This document shows, piece after piece, positions 1-9,949 of a stretch of 64,000 nt of DNA. Position numbers and translations under genes: made by a program. Position 1 is the first letter of the stretch; every line of letters starts with the position of its first letter. The notes under the pieces were generated by a model that was not told where the DNA came from, ran no database searches, and worked only from the letters and a program-made list of their open reading frames with translations. The stretch is from Sinomonas atrocyanea (GTDB lineage Bacteria > Actinomycetota > Actinomycetes > Actinomycetales > Micrococcaceae). The DNA lies in NCBI RefSeq assembly GCF_030812675.1, contig NZ_JAUSTE010000004.1:1-64000 (forward strand), read 5' to 3'.

Positions 1-153
1 CATGCACAGGGGCGCACAGCAGCAGGCACATTTGACAACCATAAAAAATGGCATCAACAAACTTGGCACACTATTGAGTTCTCAAACAACACGCCCCCGC
101 AGGTACTCCGACCAGCCAACCGGCCGGCCACATCCCCGCGGCAACAAGATTCA
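1..153 (-). other. rRNA operon leader with boxA antitermination site
   Basis: This AT-richer segment reads leftward on the minus strand and has the features of an actinobacterial rRNA leader. At 62-91 the minus strand reads TGTTTGAGAACTCAATAGTG and onward, which is the boxA-type antitermination element I know from rrn leaders and rRNA spacers of Micrococcaceae. Downstream, up to the window edge, is the kind of sequence that precedes the 16S gene (5' processing stem). No mature rRNA is inside the window, so the 16S gene should start just left of base 1. Order tyrS-terminator-promoter-boxA supports leader rather than an internal 16S-23S spacer. Confidence 0.8.
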
Positions 154-183
154 ATCCTACCCGATTCGGACCGCCGTTTTCAA
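154..183 (-). promoter_or_regulatory. Candidate rrn promoter
   Basis: On the minus strand a TTGAAA -35 hexamer (178-183) is followed after 18 bases by TAGGAT (154-159). It sits about 60 bases upstream of the boxA element and downstream of the tyrS terminator, so it is well placed to drive the rRNA operon leaving the window. More upstream rRNA promoters could lie at 184-376; I see no stronger hexamer pair there. Confidence 0.6.
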
Positions 184-376
184 ATCGGCTTTCCGTTTTT
201 CCATTCGAGGCGCTGCAGGCCGCCCTGGCCTCAAAAGGCCAGCACTCCGAGCATTTCCCGAAGGGAAGATCGAGGTTTTCCGCCTCCGCTCTGCGTTGGC
301 GACTCGGAATACATTACCCGCGGCCCCGTCCGCGCGCAACTCGTGGAAGGCGCCCGGGCGTGTCGCCTTGACCACA

Positions 377-418
377 CGAGAAGGGCCCCCACGGCGGCTG
401 CCGTGGGGGCCCTTCTCG
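377..418 (-). terminator. Terminator after tyrS
   Basis: A perfect 19-bp inverted repeat (377-395 and 400-418, loop GGCT) lies 17 bases past the tyrS stop. It lacks a clear U tract, as is common in high-GC actinobacteria. It separates tyrS from the downstream rRNA promoter. Confidence 0.85.
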
Positions 419-435
419 GCGTCCGAGCCCGTGCC

Positions 436-1773
436 TCAGCCTTCGAGGACGGCCGTGGCCAGGTGCTTCTTGCCCCGCCGCACGAGGAAGTAGCGCCCGT
501 GCAGGGCGTCCTCTACGGCCACTGCGGCGTCGGGATCGGTGATCTTGGTGTTGTTCACGTAGGCGCCGCCCTCCCCGACCGTGCGCCGCGCCGCCGACTT
601 GCTCTCGGCCAGTCCCGTGGCGACCAGCAGCTCGACGACACCGAGCTGCTCGGCCGTCACCGCCGCCGTCGTCAGCTCCGCGGTGGCCGCGGAGAGGGTG
701 CCCTCGTCGAGGACGCCGAGGTCGCCGTTGCCGAAGAGCGCCGCGGAGGCTGCGATGACCTTCTCCGTCGCATCGACGCCGTGCACGAGGGAGGTCACCT
801 CGAAGGCGAGGCGCCGCTGGGCCTCCCGGGCGAACGGCCGCTCGGCGAGCGCCTCCTCGAGCTCCCCGATCTCGGCGCGGGTGAGGAAGGTGAACACCTT
901 GAGGCGGTCGACCACGTCCGCATCCGAGGTGTTGAGCCAGAACTGGTAGAACGTGTACGGCGAGCACATGGCCGGATCGAGCCAGATGGCGTTGCCCTCG
1001 CTCTTGCCGAACTTGGTGCCGTCCGCGTTCGTGATCAGCGGCGTGCCGAGCGCATGGACGGTCTTGCCCTCGACCTTGCGGATCAGCTCGGTCCCGCTCG
1101 TGAGGTTGCCCCACTGGTCGGAGCCGCCCGTCTCGAGCACGCACCCGTACTGGCGGTACAGCTCGAGGTAGTCCATGCCCTGCAGGATCTGGTAGCTGAA
1201 CTCGGTGTAGGAGATGCCCTCGTCCGAGCTCAGGCGCGAGGCCACCGCGTCCTTCCGCAGCATCGTGCCGACGCGGAAGTGCTTGCCGATCTCACGGAGG
1301 AAGTCGATGGCCGAGAGGGGCGCGGTCCAGTCGAGGTTGTTCACGATCCGTGCGGCGTTCGCCCCCTCGAAGGACAGGAAGCGGCTCACCTGCGCCTTGA
1401 GGTAGCCGACCCACTCGGCGACGGTGTCCTTGGTGTTGAGCGTGCGCTCGGCGGTGGGCCGGGGGTCGCCGATCAGGCCCGTGGACCCCCCGACGAGGCC
1501 CAGCGGCTTGTGGCCGGCCAGCTGCAGACGGCGCAGGACGAGCAGCTGGACGAGGTTGCCCAGGTGGAGGCTCGGGGCGGTGGGGTCGAACCCGCAGTAG
1601 TACGTAATCGGCTCCCCGGAGAGGAGCTCTTCGAGCTCGCCCTCGTCGGTCGAGACGTGGATGAGGCCACGCCACACGAGCTCCTGCCAGATGTTCGGGA
1701 AGCTCGGATCGTTCTTCTGGGAGTCGAGGATTGCTGTCTGCGGCACGGCCTCTACGGTATCAGCCACGCCCAT
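436..1773 (-). CDS. tyrS: Tyrosyl-tRNA synthetase
   Basis: Cytoplasmic class I aminoacyl-tRNA synthetase that charges tRNA-Tyr. The 445-residue protein carries the HIGH-type signature HLGN at about 70-73, the tyrosine-site region GGSDQWGN at about 216-223, the KMSKS-type loop KFGKS at 254-258, and a C-terminal S4-like RNA-binding domain ending in KKHLATAVLEG. Length fits bacterial TyrRS of the TyrRS-S4 type. Its first codons overlap the end of the upstream helicase gene by 14 bases, so the two are probably cotranscribed. The ATG at 1773 gives an N-terminus slightly longer than many homologues; a start a few codons later is possible. Confidence 0.97.
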   Translation of the reverse strand: MGVADTVEAVPQTAILDSQKNDPSFPNIWQELVWRGLIHVSTDEGELEELLSGEPITYYCGFDPTAPSLHLGNLVQLLVLRRLQLAGHKPLGLVGGSTGLIGDPRPTAERTLNTKDTVAEWVGYLKAQVSRFLSFEGANAARIVNNLDWTAPLSAIDFLREIGKHFRVGTMLRKDAVASRLSSDEGISYTEFSYQILQGMDYLELYRQYGCVLETGGSDQWGNLTSGTELIRKVEGKTVHALGTPLITNADGTKFGKSEGNAIWLDPAMCSPYTFYQFWLNTSDADVVDRLKVFTFLTRAEIGELEEALAERPFAREAQRRLAFEVTSLVHGVDATEKVIAASAALFGNGDLGVLDEGTLSAATAELTTAAVTAEQLGVVELLVATGLAESKSAARRTVGEGGAYVNNTKITDPDAAVAVEDALHGRYFLVRRGKKHLATAVLEG

Positions 1774-4021
1774 CCTTCCCCTGTTCGATGCCGGCCGGCA
1801 GCGGCCCCTCCGAGATGAGCCGGAGCCGCTGCGTCGGGCGCGTCATGGCCACGTAGAGGTCGCCCACCTTGCCGTACTCGTGGTCGAGCAGGGCCGAGGG
1901 CTCCAGGACCACGACGGCGTCGAACTCGAGGCCCTTGGCCTCCCGCGGATCGAGCACCACGATGTCCTGCTCGAAGCTGCCCGCTCCCCCGCCGACCCGG
2001 GCTCCGTACACCCGGCGCAGGGCGTCCCGCGCGGCCCCGAGCAGCGGCGCCTCGGCGATGACGGCGACCAGACCGCCGTCGGCCGCCTCGAGCTCCTCGG
2101 GGAGCACCTCGAGGAGGCGGGGCACGACGGCGCCGGCCCCCACCCGCTCGACGATCGGGTCCCAGCGTCCTTCCCGCACGGCCTTGGGCGCCGAGACCAC
2201 GAGCCCCGCGGCCGCGGCCATGCGCGCCGCCGCCTCCGCGATCTGGGCCGGGGTGCGGTAGTTGACCGTGAGCTCCTCGAGCGTCCAGCGGTCGCCGAAG
2301 AACGGGCGCAGGGCGCGGCCCCAGGACGACGCGCCGGCCGCCGACGAGGTCTGGGCGATGTCCCCGACGATCGTGAACGACTTGAGCGGGCAGCGGCGCA
2401 CCAGCAGGCGCCACTGCATGTACGAGAGCTCCTGCGCCTCGTCGACGATGATGTGCCCGTAGGCCCACGTGCGGTCGCCGACCGCGCGCTCGGCCGCGGT
2501 GAGGCGCACCTCGGGCTCCTGCTGGAAGGCCACGAGGTCCTCGGCCTCGACCACGCCGTCGATCCCCTGCTCGCGCAGGGCGGCGTCGATGTTCTTCAGG
2601 GTCTGCTGGGCGTTCTCGAGGTCGCGGCGGCGCTCGGCCTCGCGGCGCGCCGCCTCGTGCCCCGTGGCCGCGTCGAGCTCGCCGAGCAGCTCCCACGCCT
2701 CGTCCAGCAGGGGCACGTCCGCCTCGGTCCAGGGCGTGTCCTCGGGGCGGTGCAGCAGGTCGCGCTCCTCCTCGGTGAACTCGTGGGCGACCGCGTCGAG
2801 GATGCTCCGGCGCCCCAGGAGCTCGGCGACGAGCTTCTCCGCGGTCATGGGCATCCAGCACAGGTTCACGGCCACCCGCACGTCGCGGGACTGCCGCACG
2901 TCCTCGGCGAGGTACGAGCGGTCCGTCGTGTTGCCCGAGCCGCTCGCCTCGACCTTGGACTGCAGCTGCTCGGTGAGCTCGCGCAGGAGGATCTTCACGA
3001 ACGTGTTCCGGGCCTCGTTGTACGGCTTGCCGGTGGCACGGGCCTTGTCCCGCGCGCGGCGGACCTGGCGCGGGGTGAGCAGCAGCCGGTAGCCCTCGAC
3101 CTCGAGCACCCGGTCCGCGGAGGGGACCCGCTGCCGGTTCGCGACGGCGGCCGCGATGAGCGGGACCATGCGCTGGCTCCCCTTGAGCGCGGCGATACGG
3201 GGGTCCTTCTCCGGCACGGCCGTGATGCCGGGCATGAGCCGGCCGACGCTGGACATCACGACGCCGGTCTCGCCGAGCGAGGGCAGGACGCGTTCGATGT
3301 ACTTCATGAAGGACGACGACGGGCCCACGAGCAGCACCCCGGCGCTCTTGAGGCGGTCGCGGTGCGAGTAGAGCAGGTATGCCGCCCGGTGCAGGGCCAC
3401 GGCGGTCTTGCCGGTGCCGGGGCCGCCCTGGACGACGAGGGCGCCGGCCATGGGTGCGCGGATGATGCGGTCCTGCTCGGCCTGGATGGTGCTGACGATG
3501 TCCGCCATGCGGCCCGTGCGCTTCGAGTTCAGCGCAGCGAGCAGCGCGCCCTCGCCCTGGTGGTGCGCGGTGCCCTCGGTGAGCATGTCGGAGTCGAGGA
3601 CGTCGTCCTCGATCGCGACGACCTCGCGGCCCTGCAGGATGAGGTGGCGGCGCCGGCGCACTCCCTGCCGGTCGAACGCCGTGGCCTGATAGAAGTGGCT
3701 CGCCTCCGGGGCGCGCCAGTCGACCATCAGGCGGCGCAGGTCGTCAGTGCTCAGGCCGATGCGGCCGATGTACTGGGACTCACCGCCGTCGAGGTCGAGC
3801 CTGCCGAACACGAGGCGGTTCTCCACGGCGTCCAGCTGGGCCAGGCGGTCCTCGTACATCGCGGCGAAGGCGTCGCGTTCCGACACATTCTGGATCGAGC
3901 CGATGGCACCGGCCTTGCGGACCGCCGCCAGCTGGCCGCGCTTCTCCTCGCGCAGCTCATCGAGTCGCGTGTACAGACCCCTGACGTAGTCCCGTTCATG
4001 GGCGAGATCGGCGTCGAGCAT
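1760..4021 (-). CDS. helD: HelD-type UvrD/Rep superfamily I helicase
   Basis: A 753-residue SF1 ATPase. An N-terminal coiled-coil arm (about 1-65, rich in Leu/Arg/Glu) precedes a Walker A GGPGTGKT at about 199-206; the DEAQELS Walker B box and C-terminal Rep-like motifs (NYRTPAQ, MTRPTQRL) follow. Length and the N-terminal arm match the actinobacterial HelD class, which in Mycobacterium and Bacillus binds RNA polymerase and strips it from nucleic acid, rather than a processive UvrD helicase. It overlaps tyrS and lies next to an rRNA operon, a heavily transcribed locus. The HelD role is by family; the SF1 helicase assignment is certain. Confidence 0.85.
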   Translation of the reverse strand: MLDADLAHERDYVRGLYTRLDELREEKRGQLAAVRKAGAIGSIQNVSERDAFAAMYEDRLAQLDAVENRLVFGRLDLDGGESQYIGRIGLSTDDLRRLMVDWRAPEASHFYQATAFDRQGVRRRRHLILQGREVVAIEDDVLDSDMLTEGTAHHQGEGALLAALNSKRTGRMADIVSTIQAEQDRIIRAPMAGALVVQGGPGTGKTAVALHRAAYLLYSHRDRLKSAGVLLVGPSSSFMKYIERVLPSLGETGVVMSSVGRLMPGITAVPEKDPRIAALKGSQRMVPLIAAAVANRQRVPSADRVLEVEGYRLLLTPRQVRRARDKARATGKPYNEARNTFVKILLRELTEQLQSKVEASGSGNTTDRSYLAEDVRQSRDVRVAVNLCWMPMTAEKLVAELLGRRSILDAVAHEFTEEERDLLHRPEDTPWTEADVPLLDEAWELLGELDAATGHEAARREAERRRDLENAQQTLKNIDAALREQGIDGVVEAEDLVAFQQEPEVRLTAAERAVGDRTWAYGHIIVDEAQELSYMQWRLLVRRCPLKSFTIVGDIAQTSSAAGASSWGRALRPFFGDRWTLEELTVNYRTPAQIAEAAARMAAAAGLVVSAPKAVREGRWDPIVERVGAGAVVPRLLEVLPEELEAADGGLVAVIAEAPLLGAARDALRRVYGARVGGGAGSFEQDIVVLDPREAKGLEFDAVVVLEPSALLDHEYGKVGDLYVAMTRPTQRLRLISEGPLPAGIEQGKDGRG

Positions 4022-4113
4022 CCTTGCCTTCCCCTAACAAGAAAAGTTTGACCGTCCATTCTACTGCGATTCCGGTGAACGTAGCGTGCACCGACGCGGC
4101 GGGGACGGGCTGG

Positions 4114-4707
4114 TCAGTCGCCGAGGCGCTGGAGCGAGTGCACGCGATGCCCCGCGAGGGCCTCGCGGCCGCCCAGCCCTTCGAGCTCGAGCACGACTCC
4201 CACGCCCACCACGTCGCCGCCGCACCGGCCCACGAGGCGCACCGCGGCACCGACCGTGCCGCCGGTGGCGAGGACGTCGTCGAGCACGAGGACGCGGGCG
4301 CCGGGGGCGATGTCCGTGGTGTGCACCTCGAGCGCGGCCGTGCCGTACTCGAGGGCGTACTCCTCCAGGAAGGTCTCCCGCGGGAGCTTCCCCGCCTTGC
4401 GGACCGTGAGCACTCCCGTGCCGGTCGCATAGGCCGCGGCTGCCGCCAGCAGGAACCCGCGAGCCTCGATGCCGGCGACGAGGTCGAACTGGCCGATGAA
4501 GGGCGCGACGATCGCGTCGACGATGGCGCGCAGGCCCTGCGGGTCGGCGAACGCCGGGGTGAGGTCCTTGAAGATGATCCCGGGCTTCGGATAGTCCGGC
4601 ACCGTCGCGCAGAGGCGGTCGAGCAGCTCCCCCACCGAGGCGCCGGGCGGGGCTGCCGCGGCGGGGTCCTGGGAGTTCGGGGTCGTCTCTGGGCTGGGTT
4701 CGTTCAC
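4114..4707 (-). CDS. apt: Adenine phosphoribosyltransferase
   Basis: Purine salvage enzyme that converts adenine and PRPP to AMP. The 197-residue protein has the type I PRTase PRPP loop VLVLDDVLATGGT at about 139-151 and the Apt-typical YPKPGIIFKDLTP segment at about 39-51 with GIEARGF at about 79-85. The first 25 residues are a low-complexity Ala/Pro extension absent from short homologues, so initiation slightly downstream cannot be excluded. It is followed on the same strand by helD after 92 bases without an obvious terminator. Confidence 0.95.
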   Translation of the reverse strand: MNEPSPETTPNSQDPAAAAPPGASVGELLDRLCATVPDYPKPGIIFKDLTPAFADPQGLRAIVDAIVAPFIGQFDLVAGIEARGFLLAAAAAYATGTGVLTVRKAGKLPRETFLEEYALEYGTAALEVHTTDIAPGARVLVLDDVLATGGTVGAAVRLVGRCGGDVVGVGVVLELEGLGGREALAGHRVHSLQRLGD

Positions 4708-4764
4708 GGCTCAACGTTACCGAATGTCGGTCGTCAGGCCGCCGCCAGGTCCGGGGACCCGCGG

Positions 4765-4834
4765 GAGGTGACCTTCAGGAAGTGACTCTCAGAAGGTGAC
4801 CTTCAGGACGTGACCCCCAGGAGGTGGCCTTCAG
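4765..4834. repeat. Five tandem 14-bp repeats
   Basis: Five head-to-tail 14-base units run without gaps: 4765-4778 GAGGTGACCTTCAG, 4779-4792, 4793-4806, 4807-4820 and 4821-4834. Each differs from the first by one to four bases; TGAC and CAG positions are the most constant. The last unit contains the stop codon of the glycosylase gene (4831-4833), and the array fills most of the space between it and apt. Function unknown; slipped-strand duplication is the simplest origin. Confidence 0.9.
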
Positions 4835-5469
4835 AGGGGGCTGGGCGGGCGGGCCTTGGCGGGGCGGTACGGCGAGACGCTCGGCTCCCCCGGGAGCCAG
4901 AACCGCCAGGGGTAGTCGGCCGAGCCCCCCGGCCCCGCCACGCCCACGCGGGGCCCCGAGAGCACCCCGGCGGCGCGGTGGGGCGGGGGTTCGAGCCGGA
5001 ACCGGCCGCCGTCGAGCGCCTCCCCGTTGTCCCCGCGGCCGATGGCGAGCGCCTGGGTGAGGCGAGCCGGGCCCCGGGCGAGGTCCGCGTCCCGCTTGGC
5101 GGCCGGGCGCCGCAACTGTGCCAGCTCGAGGCCCTCGACCACCTCTCCGCCCCTGAGCAGGCAGCCGGAGGAGCTGCCCGCCGGCCCGCACACGATGTTC
5201 GCGCAGAAGTGCATCCCGTAGGTGAAGTAGACGTACAGGCGCCCCGGCGGGCCCCACATCGCCTCATTGCGCGGGGTGCGGCCGTTGTAGGAGTGCGATC
5301 CGGGGTCGGGGTGGTCGGAGTCGCGGTGCCCGCGGTAGGCCTCCACCTCCGTCAGGCGCACGGCGACGGTCCCCTCCGGCGTGGTGTGCGAGAGGACGGC
5401 GCCGAGCAGGTCGGGGGCGACGGAGACCGGGTCGCGCAGGAGCCAGTGGACCAGGGAGTCGAAGTCCAC
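4831..5469 (-). CDS. 3-methyladenine DNA glycosylase (AAG/MPG family)
   Basis: Base-excision repair glycosylase that removes 3-methyladenine and other alkylated purines. The 212-residue protein has the AAG signature EVEAYRG at about 41-47 (the second Glu aligned to the catalytic Glu) and the YVYFTYGMHFC block that is diagnostic of the family. A GTG at 5469 is taken as start because it lies 5 bases after the stop of the preceding gene. The open frame continues upstream, but that part is only the shadow of the isomerase gene. The stop codon falls inside a 14-bp tandem repeat, so the extreme C-terminus may vary between strains. Confidence 0.9.
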   Translation of the reverse strand: MDFDSLVHWLLRDPVSVAPDLLGAVLSHTTPEGTVAVRLTEVEAYRGHRDSDHPDPGSHSYNGRTPRNEAMWGPPGRLYVYFTYGMHFCANIVCGPAGSSSGCLLRGGEVVEGLELAQLRRPAAKRDADLARGPARLTQALAIGRGDNGEALDGGRFRLEPPPHRAAGVLSGPRVGVAGPGGSADYPWRFWLPGEPSVSPYRPAKARPPSPL

Positions 5470-5474
5470 GGGCG

Positions 5475-6221
5475 CTACGCCGCGGGGAGCGCCGACGGCC
5501 ACGGCCCGAGCTCGGGCAGCGGGACCGCTTGGCCCTCGCGCTCGGCGCGGACGGCGCCGTGGGAGACCGGGCGGCCGGCGAGCCAGGCCGCGAGGTCCTG
5601 CAGGCGTCCGGCGAGCACGACGGCGTCGCTGCCGCCGCCGACGCGGATCTGCTCGCCGCCGGCCGGGCGCAGGACGAAGACCTGGCCCTCGGGGACGCGC
5701 GGGGCCAGGAAGTCCACCAGGTGGCGGCAGAACGCGGCGGTCCACTCCTGCTGGGTGCACCCTGTCCCGAGGTCGCTGCGGTGGACCACCAGCTCGCGCC
5801 AGAGGGCGAGCCCGGCGTCCCGCACCACGCCGTCGCGGAAGCGGACCGGGAGGTCCCATTCGGCCGGCCCGAGCGCGGCGAACGCCGCGACGGCGCGGTC
5901 GACGGCCGCCCCGGTGCGCCGCCGGTGCACCTCGGCCGAGGCCCGTGCGCCGGTGTCGATGGCGCGGTCGCGGGCAGCCTTGCCGCCGTCGTAGAGGTCG
6001 GCCTGCTCGTTCCGGCGGGCGAGCTCTGCCTGCCGGGCCAGCGCCGCGGAGATCCCCTCCAGGTGGGCCAGGACGTGCCCACGGGTCCATCCGGGCAGCT
6101 CGGACGGGGCAGCGACGGAGTCCTCTCCGAGACCCCCGATCTCGTGGTGGATCCCCTCTGCCGCGGCGCGGAGGGCGGCGAGGAGCTCGGTGTCGGTCGG
6201 GGCAGCGGCGTCGGTTCCCAT
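5475..6221 (-). CDS. Maleylpyruvate isomerase family mycothiol-dependent enzyme
   Basis: A 248-residue DinB-like four-helix-bundle protein of the MDMPI family. The N-terminal domain shows the characteristic LPGWTRGHVLAHL block (His residues of the metal site) at about 43-55 and a second LWRELVVHRSDL block at about 140-151; the C-terminal part is the small MDMPI-C-like domain. Family members use mycothiol as cofactor, for example in gentisate breakdown, but most genomic paralogues have no known substrate. No aromatic catabolism genes lie nearby, so the substrate here is unknown. It is 5 bases upstream of the glycosylase gene and likely cotranscribed with it. Confidence 0.85.
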   Translation of the reverse strand: MGTDAAAPTDTELLAALRAAAEGIHHEIGGLGEDSVAAPSELPGWTRGHVLAHLEGISAALARQAELARRNEQADLYDGGKAARDRAIDTGARASAEVHRRRTGAAVDRAVAAFAALGPAEWDLPVRFRDGVVRDAGLALWRELVVHRSDLGTGCTQQEWTAAFCRHLVDFLAPRVPEGQVFVLRPAGGEQIRVGGGSDAVVLAGRLQDLAAWLAGRPVSHGAVRAEREGQAVPLPELGPWPSALPAA

Positions 6222-6257
6222 GCTCTCCAGCCTAGCCAGTCGGGGCCCGGGCGGGGC

Positions 6258-7049
6258 CTAGCCGAGGCCCTCGAAGATGTCCGTCAGGAGCGGACGGGGC
6301 CGCTCGCGCGGGGGCCAGACCTGGACGAAGTGCTCGTGGGAGGCGGCCGAGAGCCAGGCGGCGCGCGCGAGGGGGTGCTCGAACAGGGACAGCCGCTGGC
6401 TGCGGTGCTCGGCGAGCCCGGCGACGACCCGCTCGGCGACGCTGCGGGTGTCCACCCGTATGTCGACGAGCGCATCGGAGATGCCGCGGAAGTGGTAGAC
6501 CTGCGCGGGGTCCCAGGGCGGCAGCCCGCTCGAGGTGCGGGCCGCGTTGATGCGCAGCCAGGTCGATTCCTTCAGGGCCCAGTGCAGGAGCCGCTTCAGC
6601 CCGGGGCCCCCGCTGCCGGCGAGCGCGAGGAAGGCGGCGTCCGTGGCCCGGCCGATCGTGATGTGGTCCGGGTGCCCCGTCACGCCGTCCGGTCCGAAGG
6701 TGGCCACCACGTCCGGGCGCTCTTCCTCCAGCAGTGCCCGGATGCGGGCTGTGAGCCCGCCGAAGTCGGCGTCGCAGAGGCATCCGTCCTCGTAGCCGAG
6801 CCATTCGTGGCGATCGGGTCCGCGCCCGTGGGCGGACCACGCCCGTTCGTCCTCCGCGCGGCGGTACCGCCCGAGGTCGGCGCGCGTCGTCGCGGTCCCC
6901 GGCGCGATCATTCCCGCGGCCCCGTCCGTTGCATGGACGAGGGCGAACCGGAACCCCGGCTCGGCGGCGTGGAGGGCGATCGAGCCGGCGATGCCGATGG
7001 CGTCGTCGTCAGGGTGCGCCACGACGAGCATGAGGGTGCGCGGGGGCAC
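6258..7049 (-). CDS. PIG-L family zinc deacetylase
   Basis: A 263-residue LmbE/PIG-L type N-deacetylase. The metal motif AHPDDD is at 11-16 and the second metal-binding stretch TGHPDHI at about 128-134. In actinobacteria this fold includes MshB and Mca of mycothiol metabolism, but I cannot say from sequence that this is either one; sugar-amide deacetylation or amidase activity is the safe statement. A GTG at 7049 is used; an ATG six codons later (7031) is an alternative start immediately before the conserved LVVAHPDDD strand. Followed by a mycothiol-dependent family gene 36 bases downstream. Confidence 0.85.
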   Translation of the reverse strand: MPPRTLMLVVAHPDDDAIGIAGSIALHAAEPGFRFALVHATDGAAGMIAPGTATTRADLGRYRRAEDERAWSAHGRGPDRHEWLGYEDGCLCDADFGGLTARIRALLEEERPDVVATFGPDGVTGHPDHITIGRATDAAFLALAGSGGPGLKRLLHWALKESTWLRINAARTSSGLPPWDPAQVYHFRGISDALVDIRVDTRSVAERVVAGLAEHRSQRLSLFEHPLARAAWLSAASHEHFVQVWPPRERPRPLLTDIFEGLG

Positions 7050-7063
7050 GCACTGATGATGCG

Positions 7064-7100
7064 CCGAGGCGGCCGCCCCGGGAAGGGCCGGCCGCCTCGG
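7064..7100 (-). terminator. Terminator after argGH
   Basis: A 12-bp perfect stem (7064-7075 with 7089-7100, 13-base loop) lies just past the argH stop and before the deacetylase start. It would end the argGH transcript; there is no U tract. Confidence 0.65.
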
Positions 7101-7115
7101 AGTTGCGCGCGGTGG

Positions 7116-8561
<1,446 letters not shown>

Positions 8562-9767
8562 TCACTCCCCCGCGGCGCGCTGGTCGCGGGTCGAGGCCAC
8601 CTTGGAGGACATGCCCCAGATGTCGATGAAGCCCTTCGCGTTGGACTGGTCGAACGTGTCGCCGGTGTCGTAGGTGGCGAGGTTGAAGTCGTACAGCGAG
8701 GTGTCTGAGCGGCGGCCGTTGACCACAGCGGTGCCGCCGTGCAGGACCATGCGGATGTCGCCGGAGACGTACTGCTGCGAGTCGTCGATGAAGACATCGA
8801 GGGCGCGCTTGAGCGGGGAGAACCACTGACCGTCGTAGACGAGCTCGCTCCAGCGGCGGTCCACCCCGGCCTTGAAGCGCGCGTGCTCACGCTCGATCGT
8901 GATGTCCTCGAGGTGCTTGTGCGCGGTGATGAGGGCCATCGCGCCCGGGGCCTCGTAGATCTCGCGGGACTTGATCCCCACGAGCCGGTCCTCGACCACG
9001 TCGATGCGGCCCACACCCTGGGCGCCGGCGCGGCGGTTGAGCTCCTGGATGATCTGCAGCGGGGTCATCGCCACGCCGTCGAGCGCGGTCGGCACGCCCT
9101 GGACGAAGGTGATCGTCAGCTCGTCGGGGGCCGGGGGGAACTCCGGCGTGGCCGTGTAGTCGTAGATGTCCTTGGTGGGGGCATTCCAAATGTCCTCGAG
9201 GTAGCCCGTCTCCACGGCGCGGCCCCACACGTTCTGGTCGATCGAGTAGGGGTTCTTCTTCGTGGTCACGATCGGGAGGTGCTTCTCCTCCGCGTAGGCG
9301 ATCGCCTTGTCGCGGGTGAGGGCCAGGTCGCGGACCGGGGCGATGCACTTCAGGTCGGGGCCGAGGGTCTGGATGCCGACCTCGAAGCGGACCTGGTCGT
9401 TGCCCTTGCCCGTGCAGCCGTGTGCCACCGTGGTGGCACCGAACTCGCGGGCGGCCTTGACGAGGTGCTTGACGATCACCGGGCGGGAGATCGCGGAGAC
9501 GAGCGGGTAGTGGCCCTGGTAGAGGCCGTTCGCCTTGAGGGTAGGCATGCAGTACTCGTCCGCGAACTCGTCGCGCGCGTCGGCGACGTAGGCCTCGACG
9601 GCGCCGCAGCCCAGGGCGCGCTGGCGGACGGTCTCCATGTTCTCGCCGCCCTGGCCGACGTCGACCGCGACGGCGACGACCTCGGCGCCGGTCGCGTCGG
9701 CGATCCAGCCGATCGCGACGGAGGTGTCCAGACCGCCCGAGTAGGCGAGGACGATGCGATCCTTCAC
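8562..9767 (-). CDS. argG: Argininosuccinate synthase
   Basis: ATP-dependent condensation of citrulline and aspartate. The protein begins with the PP-loop AYSGGLDTS at residues 8-16 and has 401 residues when the GTG at 9767 is used, the usual length. That start is preceded by GGAG at a suitable distance; an in-frame ATG 45 bases upstream would add 15 residues of no family likeness. The promoter region carries a pair of ATGCAT ArgR half-site motifs. In most relatives argG directly follows argR; here about 4.9 kb of unrelated genes lie between them. Confidence 0.97.
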   Translation of the reverse strand: MKDRIVLAYSGGLDTSVAIGWIADATGAEVVAVAVDVGQGGENMETVRQRALGCGAVEAYVADARDEFADEYCMPTLKANGLYQGHYPLVSAISRPVIVKHLVKAAREFGATTVAHGCTGKGNDQVRFEVGIQTLGPDLKCIAPVRDLALTRDKAIAYAEEKHLPIVTTKKNPYSIDQNVWGRAVETGYLEDIWNAPTKDIYDYTATPEFPPAPDELTITFVQGVPTALDGVAMTPLQIIQELNRRAGAQGVGRIDVVEDRLVGIKSREIYEAPGAMALITAHKHLEDITIEREHARFKAGVDRRWSELVYDGQWFSPLKRALDVFIDDSQQYVSGDIRMVLHGGTAVVNGRRSDTSLYDFNLATYDTGDTFDQSNAKGFIDIWGMSSKVASTRDQRAAGE

Positions 9768-9820
9768 GGTGTTCTCCTTCAGCACGGGGATGCATGGCGG
9801 CATGGCCAGCACGAATTGTT

Positions 9821-9855
9821 ATGCATCAGTCTACATAGATATGCATAGACCGCAA
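9821..9855 (-). promoter_or_regulatory. argG promoter with paired ARG boxes
   Basis: Two ATGCAT cores (9821-9826 and 9841-9846) are exactly 20 bp apart, the same spacing as in front of argC. They overlap a candidate minus-strand promoter, TTGCGG (9850-9855), 16 bases, TAGACT (9828-9833). A third ATGCAT occurs at 9790-9795 in the leader. ATGCAT-rich ARG boxes are known for actinobacterial ArgR; two adjacent boxes fit binding of an ArgR hexamer. The divergent peptidase gene starts about 100 bases away and might also be affected. Confidence 0.75.
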
Positions 9856-9949
9856 TCTGGGGCCGAGAGGCACTGGAGGCATTCTCCGCCGTCCGCCGCC
9901 CCGGCGTACAGCGCTTGGCGGGAGCCGGGCCGGATGGAAGGGTGGACCC

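Noticed and set aside
343-4051. Long plus-strand frames opposite tyrS and helD
   Set aside because: Low-complexity antisense shadows; the minus-strand genes have complete catalytic motifs.
4765-4834. CRISPR-like array
   Set aside because: Units are 14 bp, directly adjacent without spacers, and there are no cas genes nearby.
5470-6090. N-terminal 200-residue extension of the 3-methyladenine glycosylase
   Set aside because: The extension is out-of-frame sequence of the isomerase-family gene; a GTG just after that gene's stop gives the normal glycosylase length.
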